From Tubulanus polymorphus (Eukaryota; Nemertea; Palaeonemertea; Tubulaniformes; Tubulanidae): a DNA stretch of 64,000 bases. The notes under the pieces were generated by a model that saw only the letters and a list, made by a program, of their open reading frames with translations, had not been told where the DNA came from and made no database searches. Shown here one piece after another: positions 45,395 to 54,369 of this stretch. The stretch spans positions 8,712,231-8,776,230 of the forward strand of contig NC_134033.1 in assembly GCF_964204645.1 (NCBI RefSeq). The letters run 5' to 3'. Every line of letters starts with the position of its first letter. The stretch's first letter is position 1. A program made the translations under genes and the position numbers.

Positions 45395-45616
45395 ATGAGT
45401 GATAATAAGTGGATAATAACTGGATTATATAATGGCGCATTACTATCAGTTGGAACTGTTGGTTATTCAATGGTATTAAAAAAAGTATTCAAAATGGGAA
45501 GTGTTAATGTTGATAGATTTGATATAAATGATATTTTGAAATTAACATTAGCAGTTACTTTATCTAATTTAACTATTGATTATTTGGAAAAACAAAAATA
45601 TATTCCTCCCATATAA
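45395..45616 (+). CDS. Small membrane protein (73 residues)
   Basis: Begins directly after the previous stop (AAATAAATGAGTG). N-terminal hydrophobic helix (GLYNGALLSVGTVGYSMVL), then the basic FKMGSVNVDRFDINDILKLT segment and a second hydrophobic stretch ending in DYLEKQKYIPPI. A short two-helix protein with an MGS-x-D-x-F/DxxxxLKL pattern recurs in Polinton structural clusters. It is probably virion- or membrane-associated. Confidence 0.7.
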   Translation: MSDNKWIITGLYNGALLSVGTVGYSMVLKKVFKMGSVNVDRFDINDILKLTLAVTLSNLTIDYLEKQKYIPPI

Positions 45617-45640
45617 ATGCATAATTTTTTTGTTAAATAA

Positions 45641-46063
45641 ATGGCTTCTGCAATTATAACTATTATAGGATCAGCAATTGTTAACGCTTTAGCATTTACT
45701 GGTGGTGGATATTTATTTAAACATATTGATAAAAATGGATCATTAACAGAACAAAAAAGACATAATTTAGCGTTAGAGAAATATAATAAAGATGCAGAAG
45801 AATATAGAGAAAAGAGACAAAACTATATGGATTACATCAATAAAGAATTATATGATCAGAAGATTTCACACAGAGATTTTCAATCAGTTGATGATGCAAT
45901 GAGTTTATATAACGCAGTAACCAATAAAGAAAAATTACATCTATACAAACCTAAATTATCAGATTATTATACCCCAAGTAAAGAACAACAGAAATATGAA
46001 ATAATATGGATTTTAGGTGGAACTGTTATTGTTATATTTGTTGCTTATAAGTTTACTAATTAG
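45641..46063 (+). CDS. Virion-type membrane protein with a coiled coil (140 residues)
   Basis: N-terminal hydrophobic segment (SAIITIIGSAIVNALAFTGG), a charged helix with KRHNLALEKYNKDAEEYREK, a DFQSVDDAMSLYNAV helix, then LSDYYTPSKEQQ before a C-terminal hydrophobic segment (IIWILGGTVIVIFVAYKF). The LSDxYxPS word ahead of the last membrane segment recurs in Polinton-like elements of cnidarians and other invertebrates. The biochemical function is unknown. TTTTTTGTTAAATAAATGG start context. Conserved in copy A (11,779). Confidence 0.75.
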   Translation: MASAIITIIGSAIVNALAFTGGGYLFKHIDKNGSLTEQKRHNLALEKYNKDAEEYREKRQNYMDYINKELYDQKISHRDFQSVDDAMSLYNAVTNKEKLHLYKPKLSDYYTPSKEQQKYEIIWILGGTVIVIFVAYKFTN

Positions 46064-46082
46064 TAATTTTTTTGTTAAATAA

Positions 46083-46517
46083 ATGGAAGATAAAGTTGAT
46101 AGTATTGATATTATTCCTCATGATATAAATAAAACTAAATTAAAAACATATTTAGAAAAACAAATATTAGAATTTGAAAGTGACTTAAAGATAAAAAAGA
46201 AAAAATATTTAAAAAGTAAAATTATATATTATCTTATTATTAGTGGTTCGGTTACAATTAGTTCTGTAATAACATTTCTAGCAATATTTAGTCCATTAAC
46301 ACCTTTAGCTATATCAATTGGTGTATTAGGATTGAGTTCAAGTGTTTTAACTGGTATAAGTTCAAAATTAAATATAAAAAGTAATAAAGAAAAAATCAAA
46401 ACTAATATAAAAGAAATTAATAAATTAAAGAACACACTAGATTATATAATAAGTTTAAATGGTCATATAACAGTTGAAGAACAAGATAAATTATTAAAAG
46501 AATTAATAAATTATTAA
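46083..46517 (+). CDS. Two-helix membrane protein with flanking coiled coils (144 residues)
   Basis: A lysine-rich helix (residues ~20-45), two adjacent hydrophobic segments (IIYYLIISGSVTISSVITFL and the FSPLTPLAISIGVLGLSSSV segment), then a second lysine-rich helix ending in ITVEEQDKLLKELINY. The layout is that of a hairpin membrane protein with cytoplasmic coils. Family not recognised. TTTTTTGTTAAATAAATGG context. A relative is in copy A (11,338). Confidence 0.65.
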   Translation: MEDKVDSIDIIPHDINKTKLKTYLEKQILEFESDLKIKKKKYLKSKIIYYLIISGSVTISSVITFLAIFSPLTPLAISIGVLGLSSSVLTGISSKLNIKSNKEKIKTNIKEINKLKNTLDYIISLNGHITVEEQDKLLKELINY

Positions 46518-46533
46518 TTTTTTAATTATATAA

Positions 46534-47868
46534 ATGGCAGATAGTTTTCCAAAAGCTTTCCAATATAATAAATCAATTAAATATAATATTCCGGCAATAG
46601 ATTTTAAGAAAAATATTACATATAAAAATATAGTTTTAAATTCATTAACTAATTTAGAAATTTATGTTAATGAATCACAGTTTTTTATTTCTATAATGGA
46701 AAATATATTTAATACATATGAAGTTACTTTTACTCGAGATGAATATCATATATATAAAGTAAAATCTAATATGAAATATTGGCAGAATCAATTAAATTTT
46801 GCTGTTTATTGTGCAACAACAGGATGTGGAATAAGTTGGAATGATCATTTAAATAACTTAGATAAAAATTTGAAGTATTCTGATTTAAAATTAATTCACA
46901 CAATATTTAGATTTCACACATATTTTCAAATCAGAATAATATTAAATGAATTAGAATGTCCTTTACCCGGGTCTAAATATTTTAAAGAATTGGATAATAA
47001 TATTAATATATCCAAGTTTTATAAAACATGTAATGAATTTAATATAAATATTAATTCCGATTTCAGAGCGCATGGTAAATTACAAGGTGTTGGTGAACAG
47101 TATGAAATAAAAAGAATTGATTATATGCATAGAATTGGAGCTTATCATAATTATAAAATTGATAATAATAATGGTTGGGTTAATTTCATTTTAGAAAATG
47201 GTGAAGGTTTTACAAAATCAGGTATACAAAGAATAAATCAATCTATTAGAATTTATTTGATATGTATTCTAGGCGCCCAAGTTGAAACAAGATCCCCAAT
47301 AATTGGAAATGATAACACTTCATTCGATGCGCAGAAACAGTTTAAAGTTTTATTTGAAGATTCCATACATGATGATAAAAATAGATCGATTCCAGAAAAC
47401 ATTATAAGATATCAAAATTATTTAGATAAATCTCATGTAAGACTAAATTATTGTATAGGCCCTAATCTATTAATTATTTCTAATGATTTAGTATTGAAGA
47501 TGGGAAACATAATTGGTTATAATAATCTAATTAAAACTGCAACAATAAATAATTCATTTGGGTTAAATGATATAAATAAAAAGATTATTACTGCTCCAAA
47601 ATCAATGGAAGGTGAACAAAATAAAAAACACATTCAATCAACAGAAACTAAAACTAAGAATATTAAATTGGTTAATGATTCCAAAATAAAAGATTACAAT
47701 ACATCAGAAAATGTTGCCGTACGGCACCCACATGGTGATAATAGAACTGATATTATTCAACATGATATAATTAAAACTAATGATGATAATAAATCCCATG
47801 AAAATACTAAATTAGCTATAACTTGTATAGGAATTGTAATCGGAGGAATATTATATTTTAAATTTTAA
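46534..47868 (+). CDS. Conserved 444-residue virion-type protein with C-terminal anchor
   Basis: Intact frame. N-terminal PKAFQYNKSIKYNIPAIDF, then WQNQLNFAVYCATTGCGISW (~90), FRFHTYFQIRIIL (~130), a GWVNFILENGEGFTKSGIQR segment (~220), SIRIYLICILGAQVETRSP (~240) and a polar lysine/asparagine-rich region, ending in one membrane helix (LAITCIGIVIGGILYF). The CATTGCG and ILGAQ-TRS words mark a family that sits in the structural cluster of invertebrate Polintons. The role is likely virion assembly or membrane, but unproven. About 33 bases (47,714-47,746), containing the palindrome TGCCGTACGGCA, are absent from copy A. Confidence 0.75.
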   Translation: MADSFPKAFQYNKSIKYNIPAIDFKKNITYKNIVLNSLTNLEIYVNESQFFISIMENIFNTYEVTFTRDEYHIYKVKSNMKYWQNQLNFAVYCATTGCGISWNDHLNNLDKNLKYSDLKLIHTIFRFHTYFQIRIILNELECPLPGSKYFKELDNNINISKFYKTCNEFNININSDFRAHGKLQGVGEQYEIKRIDYMHRIGAYHNYKIDNNNGWVNFILENGEGFTKSGIQRINQSIRIYLICILGAQVETRSPIIGNDNTSFDAQKQFKVLFEDSIHDDKNRSIPENIIRYQNYLDKSHVRLNYCIGPNLLIISNDLVLKMGNIIGYNNLIKTATINNSFGLNDINKKIITAPKSMEGEQNKKHIQSTETKTKNIKLVNDSKIKDYNTSENVAVRHPHGDNRTDIIQHDIIKTNDDNKSHENTKLAITCIGIVIGGILYFKF

Positions 47869-47884
47869 TTTTTTTATTATGTAA

Positions 47885-49342
47885 ATGGATGTAGAAGGTG
47901 GAGAAGATTATGAAATGGGAGAAATGGGAAATGATAATGAAGGATATATTGATGATGATTATAATGATGCAGAAACTAATATTGATAATAATGATGAATC
48001 AGCATATAATTCTAATTTAGCAGATAGTGGTTCTAAAGGTCAATCAACAGATGAATTTGATAGAAGAACTAGATCGAGAATAAATCCTGAAAATGAAAAT
48101 CCAGATTTAGTAAAACAAAATTTAGAATATAATGAATATATTTATAATTTCAAACCTATATTTGAAAAATCTGGATATAATATCAATGCTAGAGGCGCCA
48201 GACTTTTAGTACAAGAATTAAAATCTTTAGATGGTGAATATTATTAACATTTGAAAGATGATTATTATATTGATATCTCTTATAAAAAACAAAACAAAAT
48301 ATTAGCAGAATCAACTTTGCTTAAGTTAGACCTATCTAGAATTAAAAGAATAAAAAATAGTAATGAACCAGAAGATGTAACACAAGAAGAAATTATTAAA
48401 AATGAAAGAGTATTTAAACAAAGAATTAATGAATTATTTGAAACAATCGATAATAATTTAGAACCAGAAACAAGTTCTGAACAGAATATAACTTCCAAAA
48501 CTAGTAAACTTAAATCAAATAAAGTTCCAATTGAAAAACTTTTACCGAATGGGTTACTTGATGCAACAGATCAAGAATTAGAAGATTTAGATATATTTTC
48601 TGATAAAGCAATTAGAGAAATTATTAGTATAAGACTTGCATCTGATAAAATTGCACATGATAAAAGTATAAGAGATTTAAAAATTAGAACTTTAGAAGAT
48701 GAATTATTAAAATCAAGAAAAGAAATAGAACAATTGAAATTAGATAGAGATAATAAAGTTATTGAAGAAATTGAATTTAAAAAAAGAAATGCATATTTAG
48801 AAAAAGAAATTGATGATTTAGAATATAACATAGAATTACAAAAAGAAGAAATTAAATCATTATTTAAATCATATGATTATAATATTGATAGATTAAAAGA
48901 TGTTTTTAAAAGATATCTAATAAAACCAGATTCTAGAATATCATTAAAAGATAGAATAAAATTATTATTTAAGTTTGAAGGAATAACAATTCTTTCAATT
49001 CTAACAGCTGTAACTATGTTATTTACAACAATTGGTTTAGCAATATCAAATGCTTTGAAATCTACTCCTACTCCAAATAAACCGGATAAACCTCCAGGCA
49101 ATAATTCTATACAAGATAAAGTTAAAGAAGGTTTAAAGAAATTAGCAAAATATTTATGGGAACTATCAAAGAAATCTGCTGCAGCATTGCCAGGAGTTAT
49201 TGCCTCAATTGTTGGTTTTGTTTTAAAATCTGCAGGAAACATTATTAACTTTGCTGCTGAACATATTATTTTATTTTTAATTACAGTTGTAAGTGCTATT
49301 ATTTTTGGTTTAGTAAACATGATATCAAAAAATATCAAGTAA
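47885..49342 (+). pseudogene. Acidic/coiled-coil membrane protein, interrupted by one stop
   Basis: Two open parts in the same frame (47,885-48,247 and 48,251-49,342) are separated by a TAA at 48,245. In copy C the same position is TGG (58,479-58,481), so this is one ~485-residue gene with a nonsense change. Layout: an acidic Asp/Glu/Asn-rich N-terminus, LLPNGLLDATDQELEDL, a long coiled coil (~residues 255-360), a hydrophobic pair (ITILSILTAVTMLFTTIGLA), a proline-rich turn, a lysine-rich helix, then AALPGVIASIVGFVLKSAG and a final hydrophobic helix. Such a layered coil-plus-membrane protein is common in the structural block of Polinton-like elements. The exact role is unknown. Confidence 0.8.
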
Positions 49343-49382
49343 CCATGATGAAAAATAAATAATTAATTTTTTTGTTAAATAA

Positions 49383-50628
49383 ATGAGTGGGAGTTATATA
49401 AGTCCTTCTAAGATTTCTAGAATATCTAACGCTATTAAAGCAGAAAGATCACATCATATAATTACTCATAACCCTTCAAATATTAATCCCGATGAAACTT
49501 TATACGTTAGAATCCCTCGATTAACACAAAATACTTTTTACGTTCCAAATAGTATTTATTTATCTGCCGATATAAAAGTATCTGGTAATAATAATAATTA
49601 TGTCGTTGATAATGTTGGAAGATATTTGATTAAAAAGTTAACAATAAAGATTGGTCCAGAAACAGTTTTCTCATTAGATGATTATAATTTATTTATGCAT
49701 TATAAAGATTTATGGTTAACAAAAGAAAATAGAAATAATATGATATTTCAAGGCATCCAATCAGAAAACCAAAATAAATTAAGATCAGAAGCTAATAGCG
49801 CAATATTAACAAATGATGTAGAAATTGATAAAAAGTATATATGGAAGCAAATATAAAATTCCATTAGACTTTGAATTGATAAATAATAATGCGCCTTTAT
49901 ATAAATACGCAATTCAAGAAGATATTATATTCGAGATAACATTTGCTCCTGTAAATGAAATTGTATTATCTAGCGTTAATAAAGATATGAGTTATAAATT
50001 ATCGAATATATGTTTAGAATATGATACAGTAACTGATGAAAATATTGCTAGAACAATTCAAACTCAATACAATCAAGGATTTTCATTATTATATGATTAT
50101 ATTGATAAATTTAAAACTGTAACTATTAATGCAAATGATGAAATAATAAATGAGAATATTAACTTCCCAAGAAGATCTATTAAAGGTATATTAATATTTT
50201 TTACTATTGGAACATATACTAATGGTGCAATAAATGTTGACAATTATTATAATCCTGAAATAACAAAAGTAGAAATAACTATCGAAGGTATAGCGAATAA
50301 AATATTTTGTCAAGGAATGAGAATGATAGATCAATGGGTAGAAATTAGAAAACATTTTATGAATGAAAAAATAAAATCATTTGAAAATTGTAACATTAAT
50401 CAAATTGATTATTATACCGGTAATAAATATGCATTATGGTTAGATTTTAGAACAACTGAAGATAATTCATTACATGGTTCTGGAAAAAAACTACAAAATA
50501 CAAAAGATGGAATACAATTATTCATGACAAAGAAAAAGGGAATCAAAAATTTTCAAATGCACATTTATATTATATCTGACGCGCAATTAAATATTATAAA
50601 TTCACAATTAGATAGTATTCAATATTAG
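49383..50628 (+). pseudogene. Major capsid protein (double jelly roll), frameshifted
   Basis: Part 1 (49,383-49,856): MSGSYISPSKISRISNAIKA, then HHIITHNPSNINPDETLYVR, NVGRYLIKKLTIKIG and a FSLDDYNLFMHYKDLWLT segment. Part 2 (to 50,628): IPLDFELINNNAPLYKYAIQ, LEYDTVTDENIARTIQTQY, a RSIKGILIFF segment and ALWLDFRTTEDNSLHGSGK. These are the landmarks of Polinton-type double-jelly-roll capsids, and the position just ahead of integrase and ATPase agrees. The two parts are in different frames, and the switch lies in a TATATATGG stretch near 49,840-49,850. The full length would be about 415 residues, at the short end for this family. Confidence 0.8.
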
Positions 50629-50658
50629 AAATATAAAGTTAAAATTAAGGATATATAA

Positions 50659-51786
50659 ATGAGTGGTAAAAAAACTACTAATACTAAAGAACAATATTTA
50701 AGAAATTTATATTACAACCCTGAGAGTTCGGTTGCTTATTCTTCTACTAAAAATATATGGCGTAAAGTAAAACAAGATAAATTAGATAAGATAATCTCAC
50801 AAAATTTAGTTAAATATAAAGATATAAATGAATTTATGTTAGAACAACCAACATATACAACACATAAAAAAATTGTTAGAAAATATAAAACTCGTAAAAC
50901 TATGGTAAGTTATGTAGATCAACAGTGGCAAGGAGATTTAATTGATATGAAAAATGTTAAGAAAAATAATGATGATTATTGGTGGTTATTGAATATAATT
51001 GATATTTTTAGTCGTTATGTATGGAGTTTCCCACTTTATAGAAAAGATGCTGCACAAACATCACATGTTTTAAGAAAATTTCTTTCGGATGATAAACTAA
51101 AACCAGAAAAAATACAATTTGATGATGGAAAAGAGTTTGATAATTCACTTGTTCGTGAACTCTTAGATAATCATAATATTAAATATTTTTCAACAAAATC
51201 AGATAAAAAAGCAGCAGTTGTTGAACGATTTAATAGAACATTAAGAACAAGAATGTGGAAATATTTTACAGCAAATAATACTTTTAAATGGATTGATGTT
51301 TTACCAAAATTGATAGAAGGATATAATAATTCTTATCATTCTTCTATTGGAATGAAACCTATTGATGCTAGAAAACCCGAAAATGCTGAAATTGTTTGGA
51401 ATAATTTATACGAAGCATTTCTTGTTGATGATTTTGGTGAACCTAAATTTAAAGTTGGTCAAAATGTTAGAATTTCTAAGTATAAAAAGATATTTGATAA
51501 AGGATACGATCGAAATTTTACTAGAGAAATATATAAAATAAAAAAGGTAATAACAACAAAACCATATGTCTATAAATTAGAAGATTTAGATGGTGAAGAA
51601 GTTGATGGCTACTTTTATGAAGAAGAATTAAGTTTAACTACTGAAAATCTAGAACAAGAATATAAAATTGAAAAAGTATTAAAAACAAAAACTGTTAAAA
51701 GAAAAAAATATTCTTTAGTAAAATGGGTTGGATGGCCAGATAAATTCAATGAATGGATATTATCAAGTAAAATTAAAAATATATAA
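50659..51786 (+). CDS. int: Retroviral-type integrase with C-terminal chromodomain
   Basis: A 375-residue intact frame. The rve catalytic core has all three acidic residues: D in WQGDLIDM (~residue 94), D in IQFDDGKEF (~155), and E in VVERFNRTLR (~195). A NSSYHSSIGMKPIDA segment and an SH3-like region (VGQNVRISKYKKIF) follow. The C-terminus is a chromodomain (YKIEKVLKTKTVKRKKYSLV, then KWVGWPDKFNEWILSSKI), which may guide integration to marked chromatin. Consistent with the 6-bp target duplication around the element. GGATATATAAATGAG context. Its stop codon abuts the start of the ATPase gene (ATATAAATGAAT). Confidence 0.95.
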   Translation: MSGKKTTNTKEQYLRNLYYNPESSVAYSSTKNIWRKVKQDKLDKIISQNLVKYKDINEFMLEQPTYTTHKKIVRKYKTRKTMVSYVDQQWQGDLIDMKNVKKNNDDYWWLLNIIDIFSRYVWSFPLYRKDAAQTSHVLRKFLSDDKLKPEKIQFDDGKEFDNSLVRELLDNHNIKYFSTKSDKKAAVVERFNRTLRTRMWKYFTANNTFKWIDVLPKLIEGYNNSYHSSIGMKPIDARKPENAEIVWNNLYEAFLVDDFGEPKFKVGQNVRISKYKKIFDKGYDRNFTREIYKIKKVITTKPYVYKLEDLDGEEVDGYFYEEELSLTTENLEQEYKIEKVLKTKTVKRKKYSLVKWVGWPDKFNEWILSSKIKNI

Positions 51787-52395
51787 ATGAATAAGGAATT
51801 ATTCATATTTGAGCCTCATAATATGTTAATTTCTGGTGTAACAAATTGTGGAAAAACTTATTTTATATTACATTTATTAGAAACTGTTTATGAAAACTAT
51901 TTTGATAATATAGTATTATTTTGTCCAACATATGAATTTAATCAAACTTATGATAAAAATATTACTAGGAATAATAAATTTATTATATTAGATCCTAAAA
52001 CAGTAAAAGAAAATTTAGATAATTGTATAAAAATAGCAATTGATATTTATAAAGGATCAAATACATTATTTATCATAGATGATTGTGCTAATATACATGA
52101 TTCAAAAGTTAGAGAAAGTGAGTTATGTTATTTAGCTTTTTCTGGCAGACATTTTGGGATAACAACTTGGGTTTTAAATCAAAAATATAATTCAATTGGT
52201 AAAGATTTTAGAGAAAATATTAGATTTCTAGTTTTATTCTACAATAAAGATAGAAAATCGATGAAAAATGCACTTAAGGAAAATGATATTATTCCACATG
52301 ATTTACATAATGAATATATGGATAAGTTGAAAAATATTAAAAAATCAAAATTACTATTTAGATTACAACACCCATTTAAATATGAATTTATTTAA
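51787..52395 (+). CDS. DNA-packaging ATPase (FtsK/HerA, A32-like)
   Basis: A 202-residue intact frame. Walker A is ISGVTNCGKTYF (~residues 15-26). Walker B is TLFIIDDC (~95-102). A downstream SELCYLAFSGRHFGITTWV segment has the sensor-like GRH-x2-T pattern, then QHPFKYEFI at the end. Length and motifs fit the compact packaging ATPases of Polintons, adintoviruses and virophages, which pump the genome into capsids. The start is immediate after the integrase stop. Decayed paralogues are at 54,370 and 58,931. Confidence 0.9.
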   Translation: MNKELFIFEPHNMLISGVTNCGKTYFILHLLETVYENYFDNIVLFCPTYEFNQTYDKNITRNNKFIILDPKTVKENLDNCIKIAIDIYKGSNTLFIIDDCANIHDSKVRESELCYLAFSGRHFGITTWVLNQKYNSIGKDFRENIRFLVLFYNKDRKSMKNALKENDIIPHDLHNEYMDKLKNIKKSKLLFRLQHPFKYEFI

Positions 52396-52679
52396 ATTCA
52401 ATTAGTTTGTTAATCTAGTTGAATTCTAGTTATTGGTAGTTGTAACAAAAATCAAATAGATTTAACAATATTTTAACTAGCTTGTTAATCTAGTTTAATT
52501 CTAGTTACATTCTAATTGAATTCTAGTTGTTAGTAGTTGAAACAAAAATCAACTAGATTTAACAAGAAATAAACAAAAACACTAATATTTCAACTAGCTT
52601 GTTAATCTAGTTGAATTCTAGTTACATTCTAGTTAAATTCTAGTTGCAACATCACACAATTAATTTTTTTGTTATATAA
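52396..52679. repeat. Iterated CTAGTT/AACTAG region
   Basis: About 280 non-coding bases in which CTAGTT (often as TTCTAGTT) occurs about ten times, mixed with its reverse complement AACTAG and larger repeated phrases such as AGCTTGTTAATCTAGTT. The same region follows the ATPase gene in the outer element (54,967-55,170) and copy C (59,105-59,180). It ends in the TTTTTTTGTTATATAAATGG leader of the next gene. Confidence 0.8.
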
Positions 52680-53285
52680 ATGGTAGGTGAAAAGTAAATA
52701 AAATCTAAAAATGGTGATGTTCCAATTGAAAAAACTTTAGATGATTTAGGAATAACAGAAACAAAATTAATTCCAGATGATGGTGCTTTAAATAATGTTA
52801 CAACAAATAATAATTATGAATATTATCTTTATTGTAAACATCAATTAGAAATATTAATAGCATCTGGAAAATGTAAAAATTTTGTTAGTAAAAATTTAAC
52901 TTATAATGAATTAGACACAATGAAATCAGATGAAATTGTTAGATTATTTAAGATTTATGAAGCCGCGAGAACAGCTAGAATTAATGACGCGATATCAGAA
53001 AATGTAGTAAAAGGTTATAGTAAATTATGTAGTTATATACTACCAATTGAAGATGAAAATAGATTATATTCTGATTTAAAAAATGATTATTTAGTTATGA
53101 CTGAATTAAATAAATGGATTGGATATTTATCATTTCAATTAGGTGGATTTATGACATTATTATCAACTGGAGTTATAACATTTTCAAATATTGAAAGTAA
53201 AAATATTTCTATAATAAATGAGCGAGGTGAAAGAAGTGAAGGAATTAATTGTGAAGAAAAAACCGAGAACTCAGAAACAAATTGA
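52680..53285 (+). pseudogene. Conserved membrane protein gene with an early stop
   Basis: Starts MVGEK, then TAA at 52,695-52,697, where the outer copy (55,187) has AAA, then continues open to 53,285. Segments: VPIEKTLDDLGITETKL, YYLYCKHQLEILIASGKCKN, SKNLTYNELDTMKSDEIVRL, the YEAARTARINDAISE segment and a hydrophobic YLSFQLGGFMTLLSTGVITF near the C-terminus. A later ATG (52,920) leaves only the second half. The family recurs in invertebrate Polintons with unknown role. The end overlaps the next gene by 68 bases in another frame. Confidence 0.75.
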
Positions 53286-53586
53286 ATGGTCTCGACAATT
53301 AGGAATTAAATCACAAGAATATAAAAAAGCTGTAAAAGAAAAAATGAGTAATAAAAATGTTAATAAAAATGGTGAAAATATTGTTATTTCTACTCCTTCT
53401 GATAGTAGAATATTTGATAAATATTTATATTTTACAGTTGGATTTGTAATTGTATTCATTTTGATTGGGTGTAATTGGTATAAGAAATCAAATAAAATTC
53501 ATGATATTAGTAATTCTGAACCAACTGCTATCAAAAATGAAAGTACTTCTGAAATTCCAAAATTGACAATGAAAAAAATGGATTAA
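53218..53586 (+). CDS. Basic single-span membrane protein (122 residues)
   Basis: Starts inside the previous gene (ATAATGAGCGAGG) and reads a different frame. N-terminal basic region with KKPRTQKQIEWSRQLGIKSQ and EYKKAVKEKMSNK, then a hydrophobic helix (YFTVGFVIVFILIGCNWY) and a serine/lysine-rich tail. The basic Q-x2-W-x-R/K-x-LG pattern recurs in a small protein paired with the preceding gene in related elements. Possibly binds nucleic acid at a membrane. This is inference. Confidence 0.7.
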   Translation: MSEVKEVKELIVKKKPRTQKQIEWSRQLGIKSQEYKKAVKEKMSNKNVNKNGENIVISTPSDSRIFDKYLYFTVGFVIVFILIGCNWYKKSNKIHDISNSEPTAIKNESTSEIPKLTMKKMD

Positions 53587-53761
53587 TATTTTAGAAAAAA
53601 AGCAAAAAAAAATAATTTTTTTTTAATTAATTGAATATTAATTGAATATTAATTGAATATCTCACTACTTTTGTCTATCTATGAGGAGCAATTAAATTGT
53701 CCAGATAAGTCATTTCGGATTCTAGATATTCATTATTTTTATTAATTTATTTTTTTTAAAT

Positions 53762-54088
53762 TTAATCAACAATTTCTAAATCATGATGACCGTCTTCATT
53801 TTTCCCATGATAGATTATTTTAAATCCTTCTAAATCTTTTAATTCCTCTGTACTCAATGAAACCCATTTATCAGGTAAAAATACTTTAAATTCTCGCGAT
53901 GTATTAACATTACAGTATCCTAAATTAGCTGATACTTTCTCTCCATATTTAGTTTTTATCTTTTCTAATTTCAATATTTTATGTTCAATTTCTTTTGTAA
54001 CATCAACTAACTTTTTTATTTCAAATTGTTTTTTTGCTGGTTTTATTCTGTTATTTATTGTTGCTAAGAATGCTTTTCTGTCTCCCAT
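53762..54088 (-). CDS. Small conserved terminal protein (right end)
   Basis: A 108-residue intact frame starting MGDRKAFLATINNRIKPAKK. The start lies inside the right terminal repeat. It is the counterpart of the genes at 36,757 and 60,221 and of the diverged gene at 3799. Reads inward from the end, against the structural block. The spacing and the shared leader imply the same promoter as polB. Contains LPDKWVSLSTEELKDL and HGKNEDGHHDLEIVD. Function unknown. Confidence 0.8.
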   Translation of the reverse strand: MGDRKAFLATINNRIKPAKKQFEIKKLVDVTKEIEHKILKLEKIKTKYGEKVSANLGYCNVNTSREFKVFLPDKWVSLSTEELKDLEGFKIIYHGKNEDGHHDLEIVD

Positions 54089-54174
54089 TTATTAGGAAAA
54101 AAAAATTACTTGTGGTGATGAGTGGTGTTTAGTACTCTCGTACTCTGGCCTGAAAACGCCATCTTCCAATTACT
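54087..54174 (-). repeat. Right terminal inverted repeat of the 16.4-kb element
   Basis: Reverse complement of 37,738-37,824, differing only in the length of the T tract. Ends ...CCAATTACT and is followed by GGTGAA. Confidence 0.95.
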
Positions 54175-54368
54175 GGTGAAGAAGTTGATGGGTATTTTTA
54201 TGAAGAAGAATTAAGTTTAACTACTGAAAATCTAGAACAAGAATATAAAATTGAAAAAGTATTAAAAACAAAAACTGTTAATAGAAAAAAATATTCTTTA
54301 GTAAAATGGGTTGGACGGCCAGATAAATTCAATGAATGGATATTATCAAGTAAAATTAAAAATAGATA
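54175..54368 (+). pseudogene. Integrase of the outer element, 3' portion (chromodomain)
   Basis: Continues the outer integrase after the nested insertion: GEEVDGYFYEEELSLTTENL, then the chromodomain segment with KWVGRPDKFNEWILSSK, where the second conserved tryptophan of the 16.4-kb copy is Arg. Ends at TAG near 54,365. Confidence 0.85.
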
Positions 54369-54369
54369 A

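Larger units (their letters stand above)
37738..54174 (+). mobile_element. Near-complete 16.4-kb Polinton/adintovirus-like element
   Basis: Starts AGTAATTGGAAGATGGCG and ends with its reverse complement, flanked by GGTGAA on both sides (37,732-37,737 and 54,175-54,180). This is a perfect 6-bp target duplication of the kind Polinton integrases make. Inside lie polB, a zinc-finger protein, penton, capsid, integrase, packaging ATPase and seven accessory or virion-type genes. The insertion site is the integrase gene of an older copy of the same family, so this is a nested, younger insertion. Gene-disabling changes: in-frame TAA at 40,813, 42,642, 48,245 and 52,695, and frameshifts near 42,430 and 49,845. 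Confidence 0.95.

Noticed and set aside
40813-52697. Reassigned TAA codon in the virus
   Set aside because: Sister copies show different sense codons (TGG, AAA) at the sites, and older copies show all kinds of stops, so mutational decay is more likely.
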